From: Geminicoccus harenae
Lineage (GTDB): Bacteria; Pseudomonadota; Alphaproteobacteria; Geminicoccales; Geminicoccaceae
NCBI RefSeq assembly: GCF_019800005.1
Contig: NZ_JABGCL010000010.1
Span: 62,001-126,000, forward strand
DNA: 64,000 nt
Direction: 5' to 3'
This document shows, one piece after another, positions 1 through 8,018 of the stretch. A program made the translations under genes and the position numbers. The first letter of the stretch is position 1; each line of letters opens with the position of its first letter. Under the pieces are notes generated by a model. The model was not told the origin of the DNA. It was given only the letters and a program-made list of their open reading frames with translations, and searched no databases.

Positions 1-405
1 CGTGAGACCGATCTGGCCATCGACTTCTGCGAGGACGTCCCGCCTTTGCCGCGCGAGGCGGTCGACCGGATCGTCCAGATCTTCGAGGAGGCCGGTGCCG
101 TGGCCAAGGTCTCCTCGATCCACGTGAATGGCTGGTTCGGCGACCACGACAAGCTGACCATGTCCAGGATCTTCGCCCTGGAGGCGCTGGGCATCGACCT
201 GGCGGCGGAGCGGGAGCGCTTCATCTATGCCGGCGACAGCCCGAACGACGCGCCGATGTTCGGCTGGTTCCCCAACGCGGTGGGGGTCGCCAACGTCCTG
301 CGCTTTGCCGACCGCATGCCGGCCTTGCCAGCCTATGTCACTCCGTCCGAAGCTGGTGCCGGTTTCGTCGAACTGGTCGACGCCATCCTGGAGGCCCGTG
401 CATGA
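1..405 (+). CDS. HAD-superfamily hydrolase, C-terminal part (cut by window start)
   Basis: The frame is open from the first base of the window, so only the last 134 codons are present and the nucleophile DxD motif lies outside. What is visible is a HAD phosphatase C-terminal half: a Lys in GDHDKLTM that fits motif III and the acidic motif IV GDSPNDAPMF, followed by the usual hydrophobic strand with VGVANV. The order cap-Lys-GDSxND resembles the IIB/Cof and sugar-phosphate phosphatase branch, so a phosphate-ester hydrolase acting in the cytoplasm on a small substrate is likely. The substrate is not readable. Its stop overlaps the ATG of the next gene (ATGA), suggesting co-translation. Confidence 0.85.
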   Translation, partial: RETDLAIDFCEDVPPLPREAVDRIVQIFEEAGAVAKVSSIHVNGWFGDHDKLTMSRIFALEALGIDLAAERERFIYAGDSPNDAPMFGWFPNAVGVANVLRFADRMPALPAYVTPSEAGAGFVELVDAILEARA

Positions 406-845
406 CCCGCATCGTCCCGATCACGCCGGAGCATCGGGACGAGTGGGAGTGCCTCTACGCGGCCTACGCCGCCTTCTACAAGGTCGAGCAGACGCCCGAG
501 ATGCGTGCCCGGGTGTGGGGCTGGCTGCAGGACCCGGACCATGAGGTGACCGGCTTCCTGGTCTTGGACGACAACGGCAAGCCGATCGCACTGGCCCATT
601 TCCGCCCCTTCGCCCGCCCGCTCGCCGCCAGCACCGGCGGCTTCTTCGACGACCTGTTCGTCGACCCTGCGGCCCGCGGCTCCGGTGCCGCGCAGGCGAT
701 CTTCGCCGCGATTGCCGAAGAAGGCCGGAAACGTGGCTGGTCGGTGATCCGCTGGATCACCGCGGAGGACAATTACCGCGCACGCAGCGTCTATGACCGG
801 GTAGGCGTGAAAACCAAGTGGGTAACGTACGACATCCCGCTGTGA
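402..845 (+). CDS. GNAT-family N-acetyltransferase
   Basis: This 147-residue protein has the length and layout of a stand-alone GNAT domain. An N-terminal helical part is followed by a beta strand (FFDDLFVDP), the acetyl-CoA loop motif ARGSGAA near residue 88, a helix, and the C-terminal RSVYDRVGV segment typical of motif B. Such enzymes transfer an acetyl group from acetyl-CoA to an amine; the acceptor cannot be predicted. The start ATG overlaps the preceding stop and its own stop overlaps the GTG of the next gene, so the three genes probably share one transcript. Confidence 0.88.
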   Translation: MTRIVPITPEHRDEWECLYAAYAAFYKVEQTPEMRARVWGWLQDPDHEVTGFLVLDDNGKPIALAHFRPFARPLAASTGGFFDDLFVDPAARGSGAAQAIFAAIAEEGRKRGWSVIRWITAEDNYRARSVYDRVGVKTKWVTYDIPL

Positions 846-1786
846 GCCTCCGGCGGCAGGCCGTCCCGGTGCTCGCGGCGGTTCCGGACAGCGCCGCCTA
901 TCGCCAGGGCGTCCTGCTCGTGGTGCTGGCCACCTGCTTCTTCAGCCTGTCCGGCGTGCTCGTGCGGCTGACGGAGGCGGCCGGGAGCTGGCAGATCATC
1001 TTCTACCGCTCGCTGGCACTCACCGGCACCATGCTGGCCCTGCTCGCGATCCACTATCGCCACCGGCTGGTGGCCGCGATCCGCGAGGCCGGCTGGGACG
1101 CGCTCCTGGCCGGTGCCGCCTCCTGCGGCACGCTGGTCCTGTTCATCCTGTCGCTCGAGACCATCACGGTCGCCAACGCGCTCTTCATGTCCGGGGTAGC
1201 GCCCTTCGTCACCGCCCTGCTCGGCCGGATGTTCCTGAAGGAGCCCATCCCGGCCGTCACCTGGGTCGCGATGATCATGGCCATGGCCGGCATCCTGGTG
1301 ATGGTCGAGGGTGCAGTGAGCTTCGACCGGCTGGTCGGCAACCTGCTGGCTCTGGGCAGTGCCATCTGCTTCGCGCTCATGAGCTTTTTCCTGCGCCGGG
1401 GCCGGCAGGGCGACATGCTGCCGGCCAGCCTGGCCTCCGGCGTGATCTCCTCCCTGCTGGCACTGGCCGTCCTGCTCGGCAGTGCCGGGGGCATCGGTAC
1501 CGGCTTCGCCGTCACCGGCCGCGACCTCGCCTTGTGCGTGACCATGGGCGTGGTCCAGCTGGGCCTGGGCATGGTCTGCTACACGCGCGGCGCGCGGCAC
1601 ATGCCGGCCGCTCAGTTGCAGCTCGTCGCCATGGCCGAACTGGCCCTCTCGCCCTTGTGGGTCTGGCTGGTCGTGGCGGAGGTGCCGCCGCCGGCGGTAC
1701 TGCTAGGCGGCATGCTGATCCTGGCGGCGACCTTCGTCCAGGCGATCGCCGGCAGCTGGAGCAGGCAGCCGGCCGGCACGGCCTGA
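842..1786 (+). CDS. EamA/DMT-family inner-membrane transporter
   Basis: About 314 residues with ten hydrophobic helices arranged as two EamA repeats, the layout of drug/metabolite-transporter exporters (RhaT/YdcZ class). Recognisable features are the first helix LLVVLATCFFSLSGVLVRL and the second repeat beginning LVGNLLALGSAICFALMSF. A start at 818 would overlap the acetyltransferase by 28 bases. The in-frame GTG at 842, overlapping the upstream TGA as GTGA, is preferred. It probably exports a small metabolite such as an amino acid or purine. The substrate is unknown; the coupling to an acetyltransferase hints at a detoxification or export pair, which is inference. Confidence 0.88.
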   Translation: MSLRRQAVPVLAAVPDSAAYRQGVLLVVLATCFFSLSGVLVRLTEAAGSWQIIFYRSLALTGTMLALLAIHYRHRLVAAIREAGWDALLAGAASCGTLVLFILSLETITVANALFMSGVAPFVTALLGRMFLKEPIPAVTWVAMIMAMAGILVMVEGAVSFDRLVGNLLALGSAICFALMSFFLRRGRQGDMLPASLASGVISSLLALAVLLGSAGGIGTGFAVTGRDLALCVTMGVVQLGLGMVCYTRGARHMPAAQLQLVAMAELALSPLWVWLVVAEVPPPAVLLGGMLILAATFVQAIAGSWSRQPAGTA

Positions 1787-1883
1787 TCGCCGCCTCGCCG
1801 GTTTCTGCCGTCACCCTCCGGTGATAATCGGGCCGGGCGAGCTCATTCTCCTGCGGGGCCCAAGATCGGGATGACGTCCAGCG

Positions 1884-3230
1884 ATGGCACCACGCAACTC
1901 GATGATATTGAGCGCCTTCTTCTTCAACCCGCAGGGCGACCATCGGGTGGCCTGGCGGCATCCGCACGCACCGGGCGCGGAAATACTGGACCTCGCCTAC
2001 TACTGCCGGCTGTGCGAGACCGCCGAGCGGGCGAAGCTGGACGTGCTGTTCGTGGCGGACGAGGTCGCGATCTGGGACCAGTTGCCGAGCGGCATCGCGC
2101 ACTATGCCAATGTGCGGCTGGAGATGTTCACCCTGCTGTCGGCGTTGGCCGCGGTGACCAGCGAGATCGGGCTGATCGGCACGGCGTCGACGACCTATAA
2201 CGAGCCGTTCCACATCGCCCGCAAGTTCGCCTCGCTCGACTTCATCAGCCAGGGGCGGGCTGCCTGGAACATCGTTACCTCGGCCATGGACGAGGAGGCG
2301 CTGAACTTCGGCCGCGACCGGCAGCTCGAGCACGGCACCCGCTATGCGCGCGCCCATGAAGCCGTGGACGTGGTGAAGGCACTCTGGGACAGCTGGGAGG
2401 ACGAGGCGCTCCTGATCGACAAGCAGAGCGGCTGCTTCGCCGACCCGGCCAGGGTCCACCATCTCGACCACCAGGGTGCGTTCTTCAAGGTCCGCGGCCC
2501 CCTCAACATCCCGCGCCCGCCGCAGGGCCATCCCCTCCTGGTCCAGGCCGGCTCCTCCCATGACGGCAAGGAACTGGCCGCCCGTCACGCCGACATCCAT
2601 TTCGGCATCTTCCGCAGCCTCGACGAGGGCCTGGCCTACCGCGCCGACATGAACCAGCGCCTGGCGAAGCACGGCCGCGCACCCTCGGACCTGAAGATCC
2701 TGCCCGGCCTCCAGCCGATCGTGGCCGACAGCCGGGACGAGGCGGCGGAGAAGGCGGAAGCGCTGAAGGACCTGCTGCTCGACAAGGTCGCGGTCGACCT
2801 CCTCTCCTACTGGACCCGCACCGACCTGTCCCGCTACCCGATCGACGGGCCGCTGCCCGATTTGCCGGGCGAGGACGGGTTCGCATCGGGGCACACCAAG
2901 TTGGGCCTGATCCGCGACGCGGCGCGGCAGGGGCTCACCATCCGCGAGCTCGGCCGCAAGATGGCCAATACCGGCTCGGTCGCCACCGTCTCGGGCACCG
3001 CCACCGACGTTGCGGACCGGCTGGAGGAATGGTTCCTTGCGGGTGCGGCGGACGGCTATAACCTGATGTTCCCGCTCCTGCCCGAGGGGCTCGACCTCTT
3101 CGCGGGCCGGGTCGTGCCGGAACTGCAGCGGCGGGGCGTCTTCCACACCGACTATGCGCCCGGAACGCTGCGCAGCCGGCTGGGCCTGCCTCGCCCCGCC
3201 AACCGGTTCGCCGCGGGCCCGGCCAGCTGA
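1884..3230 (+). CDS. LLM-class flavin-dependent monooxygenase, NtaA/SnaA/DszA type
   Basis: 448 residues, the usual size for the NtaA/SnaA/DszA (nitrilotriacetate monooxygenase) branch of bacterial luciferase-like FMNH2-dependent oxygenases. Diagnostic segments are the N-terminal FFFNPQGDHRVAWRHP, the TTYNEPFHIARKFASLD block, GRAAWNIVTS, and the later LLVQAGSS strand of the TIM barrel. These enzymes use reduced FMN from a separate reductase to oxidise sulfonates, amines or polyaminocarboxylates. No flavin reductase is seen nearby. The ATG at 1884 has only a weak ribosome-binding site. An 11-base gap with a good AAGGAG leads into the DUF427 gene, so the two are probably one operon. Confidence 0.9.
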   Translation: MAPRNSMILSAFFFNPQGDHRVAWRHPHAPGAEILDLAYYCRLCETAERAKLDVLFVADEVAIWDQLPSGIAHYANVRLEMFTLLSALAAVTSEIGLIGTASTTYNEPFHIARKFASLDFISQGRAAWNIVTSAMDEEALNFGRDRQLEHGTRYARAHEAVDVVKALWDSWEDEALLIDKQSGCFADPARVHHLDHQGAFFKVRGPLNIPRPPQGHPLLVQAGSSHDGKELAARHADIHFGIFRSLDEGLAYRADMNQRLAKHGRAPSDLKILPGLQPIVADSRDEAAEKAEALKDLLLDKVAVDLLSYWTRTDLSRYPIDGPLPDLPGEDGFASGHTKLGLIRDAARQGLTIRELGRKMANTGSVATVSGTATDVADRLEEWFLAGAADGYNLMFPLLPEGLDLFAGRVVPELQRRGVFHTDYAPGTLRSRLGLPRPANRFAAGPAS

Positions 3231-3241
3231 AGGAGCCTCCC

Positions 3242-3997
3242 TTGCTGGACGACGACAAGCTGGGCAGCGGCGTCCTGATGGTCCTGCCCTGCCACAAGCG
3301 GGTCCGGGCCCTGTTCGCCGGCGAGGTCGTGGCCGACAGCCGCAATGTCCTGATCCTGCGCGGCCAGGGCATCCTGCCGGTCTACTACTTCCCGCGGATC
3401 GACGTGAAGCCGGCGCATCTGCGCTCGACCGGCCTGGGCGGCGGCCCCGGCCGGGCAGGGCCGATCGAGCGCTTCGACCTGGCCAGCGGGGACCGCGAGG
3501 TGCGCGATGCGGCCTGGAGCCACCCGCAGCCGGCCGATCCGGCGCTGGCGCCGCTCAAGGACTACATCGCCTTCGTCTGGGGCGCGGTGGACGCCTGGTT
3601 CGAGGAGGACGAGGAGGTGTTCGTCCATCCGCGCGACCCGCAGGTCCGCATCGACACGCTGCAAAGCTCGGCGCACATCCAGGTGGTGCTGGCGGGCGTC
3701 GTGCTGGCCGACAGCCACCGCCCGCTCGTGCTGGTCGAGACCAACCACCCGGTGCGCTACTATCTGCCGCCGGACGACTGCCGCCTGGACCTGCTGGCCT
3801 TCTCGCCCAGGACGACGCGCTGCCCCTACAAGGGGACGGCGTCCTACTGGTCGGCGGTGATCGACGGGACGATCCGCGAGAACGTCGCCTGGACCTACCG
3901 CAACCCGATCCCGGAGATCCCGCGGATCAAGGACCTGATCGCCTTCTATCCCGAGGCGGTGGACGCGATCCTGCGCGACGGGGAGAAGCTGGCCTGA
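3242..3997 (+). CDS. Tandem DUF427-domain protein
   Basis: 251 residues starting with TTG behind a good AAGGAG site (3230-3235). Two copies of the DUF427 fold can be seen: residues about 15-100 (RVRALFAGEVVADSRNV) and about 130-245 (RIDTLQSSAHIQVVLAGVV). The second carries the typical tail TTRCPYKGTASYWS and the Asn-Pro-Ile-Pro segment. DUF427 proteins are small beta-rich proteins of unknown biochemical function found widely in actinobacteria and proteobacteria. The first repeat looks less conserved than the second. Position directly behind the flavin monooxygenase suggests a shared transcript but gives no firm function. Confidence 0.85.
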   Translation: MLDDDKLGSGVLMVLPCHKRVRALFAGEVVADSRNVLILRGQGILPVYYFPRIDVKPAHLRSTGLGGGPGRAGPIERFDLASGDREVRDAAWSHPQPADPALAPLKDYIAFVWGAVDAWFEEDEEVFVHPRDPQVRIDTLQSSAHIQVVLAGVVLADSHRPLVLVETNHPVRYYLPPDDCRLDLLAFSPRTTRCPYKGTASYWSAVIDGTIRENVAWTYRNPIPEIPRIKDLIAFYPEAVDAILRDGEKLA

Positions 3998-4012
3998 ACC
4001 ACGGGCGGGCGG

Positions 4013-4411
4013 TCACCTCCCGCGCGGCGGGTCCTCGTCCGGGGCGGTGCTCGGCAGGATCAGCCGCTCGATATCGTTCACGATGCTCAGCATGAGCTGG
4101 TACTGCTGGCTGTCATCCGGCTCCTTCAGCCACCAGCGCATGAATGCCAGCTTTCCCCGCAGGTCGTCGACGCTGCGGCTGGCCGTGGTGACGATCCGCT
4201 GGTCGAGCTGGTCCCAGCTCCGGCTCAGCATGGCGTGCAGGTCCTGCTGCGCGTACTCGTCGATCGCCCTGAGCCGGTCGATCAGCCGGTTGCGCTCGTG
4301 CCAAAGCTCCAGGAGGTTCGGCTGGTCGAAGGCGGCACCGCCCTCCGTGCTGCATCGGCCGCCGAGGCGGCCGGAGGCATCGAAGGCATCAGGGCTCTTT
4401 ATGTACGACAT
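4013..4411 (-). CDS. Hypothetical soluble protein, 132 aa
   Basis: Not recognised. The start is supported by a good AAAGGA about six bases before the ATG. The product is polar and mainly helical after residue 30 (LLELWHERNRLIDRLRAIDEY), with many acidic and Arg residues and a low-complexity proline-rich tail. There is no signal peptide, membrane segment or metal motif. It converges on the DUF427 gene with a 15-base gap. Codon use is like that of the neighbours, so it is probably a real gene, possibly a small regulatory or structural helical protein; that is a guess. Confidence 0.6.
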   Translation of the reverse strand: MSYIKSPDAFDASGRLGGRCSTEGGAAFDQPNLLELWHERNRLIDRLRAIDEYAQQDLHAMLSRSWDQLDQRIVTTASRSVDDLRGKLAFMRWWLKEPDDSQQYQLMLSIVNDIERLILPSTAPDEDPPRGR

Positions 4412-4714
4412 CGAGTATCCTTTCCCTCTTGGCCGGTGACGGCCGCGGGACGACGAACAATGCGAACGGACCAGGACGAAAATATGCGCCTGGTCGATTT
4501 GGCCTCCGGTGCATGACGGTCCTGCATCGCCCTGGCAAGCCCTGGCAGCAGCACCATCGAGAGGTAGTCACGAGTTCACCTTATACGGGAAAATTTAGGC
4601 GTCTACCTGGGGCGAGACTGGAAGTTCCAGGAAGGGCCAAAAATTAATACGAATTTACCACAATTCGAGGTTGTGAAGGGGCCGACCGCCGTGGCAATGT
4701 CCCTGCGTCGATTT

Positions 4715-4744
4715 GTACAAGTGAAGGTCAACATTTTCACGTAC
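4715..4744. repeat. Interrupted palindrome GTAC-GTGAA / TTCAC-GTAC
   Basis: GTAC at 4715-4718 and GTGAA at 4721-4725 are mirrored by TTCAC at 4736-4740 and GTAC at 4741-4744. The arms are nine matched bases, with a two-base bulge on the left side and a ten-base centre. It lies in the gene-less stretch and could be a regulator-binding site or chance. No partner gene is evident. Confidence 0.35.
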
Positions 4745-4976
4745 GGACGCTGCGTGGGCATCGACACTCAGGTGCCGGCCCGGAAACGGAGTGTGGTTAC
4801 GAATCGCATCGGAACTGGAGACAAGCGGTTGTCGGTTCGGGATCGTTTTTATTCATGCGATCACTATCGACTTGGCCGCTCCAGGTCTGCGCGATGCACA
4901 CCATTATGAATTCCACTCGTATAGTCTGCGGCGACCGAAGACGTCTGCCGCCCGTCGACGGATAATTTCAGTCCGG

Positions 4977-5016
4977 CTCGCCGGGTCGTCTGCCTCAGGG
5001 CAGGCGGCCCGGCGAG
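4977..5016. terminator. Strong GC stem-loop downstream of the GYD gene
   Basis: CTCGCCGGG at 4977-4985 pairs perfectly with CCCGGCGAG at 5008-5016, and the interior can extend the stem through TGCC/GGCA. On the plus strand five T follow shortly after (5020-5024). On the minus strand the hairpin lies 25 bases after the GYD stop but is not followed by a U run. It may stop transcription of the GYD gene or act for plus-strand transcripts entering the region. Confidence 0.5.
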
Positions 5017-5041
5017 ATGTTTTTCCGGCCGGGCCGCTGGT

Positions 5042-5338
5042 TCAGCCGTCCAGATGCGCGATGATCTCGCGATACGCGGCTTCCGGGAAAGCCTTCAGCG
5101 TCGTGGTGCGCACATAGCCCAGCATGCCCAGGCGCAGGGCGAAGCGCGCCGAGGTGGCGTCATCCGGCGCATCGTAGATCACGATCAGGTCGTAGCCGCC
5201 CATGGTGAGGAACACCTGGCGGAAGTCGCCGTCCATCTCCCGCAGGAGCGCCCGGGCCTTGTCCAGCCGGCCAGGCGACTCCTGGATGTTGGCCATGCCT
5301 TTGTCGGTGTAGTTCATCAGCGCGATGTAGGTGGACAT
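5042..5338 (-). CDS. GYD-domain protein
   Basis: 98 residues beginning MSTYIALMNYTDKGM and containing the family signature around GGYDLIVIYDAPDD, which gives the GYD family (ferredoxin-like alpha/beta fold) its name. Length and fold fit the single-domain members. The biochemical function of the family is not established. A much longer open frame continues upstream to 6562, but that part is antisense to the BON gene and has no coding character; the ATG at 5338 is the family start. It is followed by the stem-loop at 4977-5016. Confidence 0.85.
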   Translation of the reverse strand: MSTYIALMNYTDKGMANIQESPGRLDKARALLREMDGDFRQVFLTMGGYDLIVIYDAPDDATSARFALRLGMLGYVRTTTLKAFPEAAYREIIAHLDG

Positions 5339-5480
5339 CGGCCTGCTCCCTGAGTGGCGCCGGGGACCAGCCGGTGGCGGTCCTCGGCCTCGAGGGTACG
5401 AGCTTACCGGATTTGCGAAAACATGCGACGCTGCCGGCCGGGCCAGACCGTCCTGGCCGCTTCGCGACGGCGGTGCGCGC

Positions 5481-5750
5481 ATGAACCGAACGCGCTTCCT
5501 GCACCTGGGCTGGCTCGTCGTCCTGCTGACGGGGCTGCCATCGGCATCGTCCGATGGCCATGCTGACCGCGCCTGTCCCTGCCGCCATGCCGGCGGCACC
5601 GCGGAGCAGGGCGACGTCGTGTGCCTGGAGGTCGACGGGAAGCGGCAGCTCGCCCGTTGCGAGATGGTGCTGAACAATGCGTCGTGGCGCCCCCTGGGCA
5701 TCGACTGCGAGGTCACTTCCGGCCGCGCGGTCCGGCCGGTGGCAGGCTGA
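5481..5750 (+). CDS. Small secreted cysteine-containing protein, 89 aa
   Basis: Not assigned to a known family. Residues 1-24 form a clear signal peptide (MNRTRF, then WLVVLLTGLP and small residues), so the mature protein of about 65 residues is periplasmic or secreted. It has five cysteines (32, 34, 48, 60, 76), including a CPC pair, which suggests disulfide bonding. An upstream in-frame extension to 5331 exists but would hide the signal peptide and overlap the GYD promoter region. The gene stands alone, divergent from GYD and 110 bases before the BON gene. Confidence 0.6.
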   Translation: MNRTRFLHLGWLVVLLTGLPSASSDGHADRACPCRHAGGTAEQGDVVCLEVDGKRQLARCEMVLNNASWRPLGIDCEVTSGRAVRPVAG

Positions 5751-5780
5751 CTGGCGGGGACCGGAGGCGCGACCTTCAAA

Positions 5781-5804
5781 GGAACCCTGTCGCTGCGAGT
5801 GGTT
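5781..5804 (+). promoter_or_regulatory. EcfG-like general stress promoter for the BON gene
   Basis: GGAAC at 5781-5785 is followed after 16 bases by GGTT ending at 5804, close to the alphaproteobacterial EcfG consensus (GGAAC, spacer of 16-17, GTT). It lies about 57 bases before the BON-protein ATG at 5861, which has an AAGGAGG-type site. BON proteins are often part of general stress regulons, which supports the reading. The match is short and could be chance. Confidence 0.45.
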
Positions 5805-5860
5805 TGGTTCGGTAGACGCGCCAGTAATGGCTTCCCGATTCGATAAGGAGGCACGGCACC

Positions 5861-6511
5861 ATGGCGAACCATGATCGCCCGCGCGGATGGCAGGAGGATC
5901 GCGGCAGTTACCGAGGCCGGGACCGTGGGTTCGGCCAGGGCCGCTACCCCAGCGAGGAACGCGACTACGGCCGTCGTGATTACGGCCGGTTCTACGAAGA
6001 GGAAGGCGACAACGGCGACTTCCGCCAGGGCTACGGCCGCGGCCTTGCGGAAGACCCCTACCGTGGCGGCTATAGTCAGGAAGCCTATCGCAGCGGCTAT
6101 GGTCAGGAGGGCTATCGCGGCGACCGTGGCTTCTTCGAGCGGGCCGGCGACGAGATCGCGACCTGGTTCGGCAGCGACGACGCCGAGCGGCGCCGGCGCC
6201 AGGATGCCCGCGAGGGCGATACGGGTGCCCAGCATCATCGCGGGAAGGGTCCGAAGGGCTATGTCCGCTCGGATGAGCGGATCCGCGAGGATGTCCAGGA
6301 TCGCCTGACGGATGATCCGTACCTCGATGCCACCGAGATCGAGGTGGTGGTCGCCAATGGCGAGGTCACGCTGAACGGCACGGTGAACAGCCCGGACGAC
6401 AAGCGGCATGCGGAAGACATCGTGGACCGCGTGTCCGGCGTGAAGCACGTGCAGAACAACCTGCGCGTCCAGCAGCACTCGGCGACCGGCGAACGGGCCA
6501 GGGTATATTGA
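5861..6511 (+). CDS. BON-domain protein with Gly/Tyr/Arg-rich N-terminal region
   Basis: 216 residues. The first 95 are a low-complexity tract rich in Gly, Tyr, Arg, Glu and Gln with imperfect repeats (YRGGYSQEAYRSGYGQEGYR). A linker has the family-typical segment DEIATWFGSDDAERRR (residues about 97-112). Residues 135-210 form a BON domain (IREDVQDRLTDDPYLDATEIEV, then VTLNGTVNS and VSGVKHVQNNL). BON domains bind membranes or phospholipid-like ligands and often accompany osmotic or envelope stress proteins. No signal peptide is present, so it is probably cytoplasmic. An AAGGAGG site precedes the ATG, an EcfG-like promoter lies upstream and a strong terminator follows. Confidence 0.88.
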   Translation: MANHDRPRGWQEDRGSYRGRDRGFGQGRYPSEERDYGRRDYGRFYEEEGDNGDFRQGYGRGLAEDPYRGGYSQEAYRSGYGQEGYRGDRGFFERAGDEIATWFGSDDAERRRRQDAREGDTGAQHHRGKGPKGYVRSDERIREDVQDRLTDDPYLDATEIEVVVANGEVTLNGTVNSPDDKRHAEDIVDRVSGVKHVQNNLRVQQHSATGERARVY

Positions 6512-6547
6512 CACCGGGTCAGGCCCGGCCGGCCGATCCTGCTGATG

Positions 6548-6586
6548 ACAAAACCTCCCCACGGCGCTGCCGCGGGGAGGTTTTGT
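6548..6586. terminator. Bidirectional intrinsic terminator between BON and uricase genes
   Basis: ACAAAACCTCCCC (6548-6560) and GGGGAGGTTTTGT (6574-6586) form a perfect 13-base-pair stem. The 13-base loop can form an inner CGGC/GCCG stem. The A/T ends give a U run on both strands, as expected between the convergent BON (ends 6511) and urate oxidase (ends 6611) genes. Confidence 0.9.
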
Positions 6587-6610
6587 GCAATGGATGCGCG
6601 CCCCGGGCCG

Positions 6611-7465
6611 TCAGTTCCGCCCGATCGTGCACTCGATCTGGCCATGCGGCTCGTCGGTCGCGGTGAACACCTGGTTGCCGTTGTCCAGCCCGAACGGCTC
6701 CAGGTTGACCAGCAGGTAGTGCTTGTTCGGACAGGCCAGCGTGATCTCCTCGATCTCCGGCACCGCCTTCAGGGCAGCCTTGCCCATCCGGTACAGGCTG
6801 TCCTGGATGCTCTTGCTGTAGGTGCTGCCGAACACATCCAGCATCGTGTCGAGGATCCGGGCCCGCGCCGCCTCGTAGTCGGGCGGCACGCTGTGCCAGC
6901 GCCAGGACGCATCCATGGCGGTGGCGGCGATGCGATCGTCGGTTTCCTTGAGCGTCGTGAACGGCTCCTTCACGAAATCGGCCCAGCCGGAGCCGGTCGA
7001 CTTCATGAAGGTGAAGCCGGTGATGCCCGATTCGGTGAGCAGCGAGCTGCGGGTCATGGTCGCGCGGGCGAACGGCGTGCCGTTGCCGTCCAGGGTGAAG
7101 GCGTGGGGCTGCGGCTGACCGGCGGTGACGATGCGGCGCCACACCGTCTCCTGGCTGGTGATGTTCGCCCCGTCGAGCATCGGGTACTGGTGGAGGAGGC
7201 GCCGCGCGATCGCGGTGCAGAACGCCTCGTTGCTCCAGTCCAGGTGCTCGCGCGCCACGACGTTGACGATGTTCTTGATCGTGTCGGTGCAGATCGACTT
7301 CGTGTTGTCGGCATGGGTGAACGTATCGGCGAAGTCCCCGGTCACCATGGCCTTGACCGTGGCCTCGCGCACCTCGTGCCAGCCATCCGGCCGGCCCGGA
7401 ACCTGGCGCTGCACACGCAGCACGCGCACGCGCCCCTTTCCGTAGGTCTTGCGGACGAGCGTCAT
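6611..7465 (-). CDS. Urate oxidase (uricase)
   Basis: 284 residues, the normal length of cofactor-free urate oxidase, which converts urate and O2 to 5-hydroxyisourate and H2O2. The catalytic triad positions are recognisable: Lys10 (KTYGKGRVRV), Thr60-Asp61 (ICTDTIKN) and His249 (PNKHYLLVN). The F-K-STGSGW block near residue 152-161 is also present. The C terminus (IGRN) lacks a peroxisomal signal, as expected in bacteria. The ATG at 7465 gives the family N terminus; the open frame upstream to 7693 is antisense to the next gene. No hydroxyisourate hydrolase or OHCU decarboxylase is visible in the window. Confidence 0.95.
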   Translation of the reverse strand: MTLVRKTYGKGRVRVLRVQRQVPGRPDGWHEVREATVKAMVTGDFADTFTHADNTKSICTDTIKNIVNVVAREHLDWSNEAFCTAIARRLLHQYPMLDGANITSQETVWRRIVTAGQPQPHAFTLDGNGTPFARATMTRSSLLTESGITGFTFMKSTGSGWADFVKEPFTTLKETDDRIAATAMDASWRWHSVPPDYEAARARILDTMLDVFGSTYSKSIQDSLYRMGKAALKAVPEIEEITLACPNKHYLLVNLEPFGLDNGNQVFTATDEPHGQIECTIGRN

Positions 7466-7536
7466 GACGGTTGGCCCTCCGGAGGCGGTCGATCTAAGGT
7501 TGCGGCACAGTCTGGGCACCCCGGAACGGCGAGGCA

Positions 7537-7956
7537 ATGACCAGCAGGGACATGGCGGGATCGATCGGCGGCGGCTGCCTGTGCGGCGCAGTGCGCTACC
7601 GGGTGGACGGGCCGCTGGAGCCGATCTCGATCTGCCATTGCGGTCAGTGCCGGCGGGCGCACGGCTATCTCGGCGCCTATTCGGCGGCTGCACCCGACCG
7701 GCTGACCGTGACCGACACCGCGCAGCTCGGCTGGTACCGCTCCTCGGCCTCGGCCGAGCGCGGCTTCTGCCGCCAGTGCGGCTCGCCGCTGTTCTGGAAG
7801 CCCGCGCATGGCCGGCACATCTCGATCAGCGCCGGCTCTCTCGACCAGCCGACCGGCCTCGTGATCGAGCGGCACATCTTTGTCGCGGACCGGGCCGACT
7901 ACGAGGTGATCGACCCGCAGGCACCGAATCACTGGCCGGGCGGCGAAGCGCCGTGA
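7537..7956 (+). CDS. GFA/CENP-V-family zinc protein
   Basis: 139 residues with the glutathione-dependent formaldehyde-activating (GFA, Mss4-like) fold. GGCLCGAVRY near the N terminus, CHCGQCRRAHG around residue 32-42 and CRQCGSPLFW around residue 72-81 supply the conserved cysteines for the zinc sites. The C-terminal HIFVADRADYEV is also family-typical. Most GFA-fold proteins have no demonstrated activity on formaldehyde, so only the fold and zinc binding are secure. It is divergent from uricase across 71 bases and ends 62 bases before the DUF599 gene. Confidence 0.9.
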   Translation: MTSRDMAGSIGGGCLCGAVRYRVDGPLEPISICHCGQCRRAHGYLGAYSAAAPDRLTVTDTAQLGWYRSSASAERGFCRQCGSPLFWKPAHGRHISISAGSLDQPTGLVIERHIFVADRADYEVIDPQAPNHWPGGEAP

Positions 7957-8018
7957 TCCATACCCTGCCGGTCCCTCCCGCCCGGGTCTCCGCTGCCATG
8001 CCGGCCTGACGCCAGCCC

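Larger units (their letters stand above)
4412..5041. other. Gene-less stretch with visibly lower G+C
   Basis: About 630 bases without a convincing gene. The short open frames here show no family resemblance. The stretch has A/T-rich islands (for example around 4590-4660) unusual for this window. It holds an interrupted palindrome at 4715-4744 and a strong stem-loop at 4977-5016, and it must contain the promoter of the minus-strand hypothetical gene starting at 4411. No tRNA-like fold, transposase remnant or riboswitch was recognised. Confidence 0.5.

Noticed and set aside
1787..1883. Possible riboswitch leader before the flavin monooxygenase
   Set aside because: Short G+C-rich spacer without a recognisable SAM, FMN or other aptamer core.
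6040..6130. Short direct repeats as possible repeat element
   Set aside because: They are the coding repeats of the Gly/Tyr/Arg-rich arm of the BON protein.
5339..6562. N-terminal 408 codons of the minus-strand frame ending in the GYD gene
   Set aside because: Antisense to the BON gene and to the small secreted protein; the GYD family starts at 5338.
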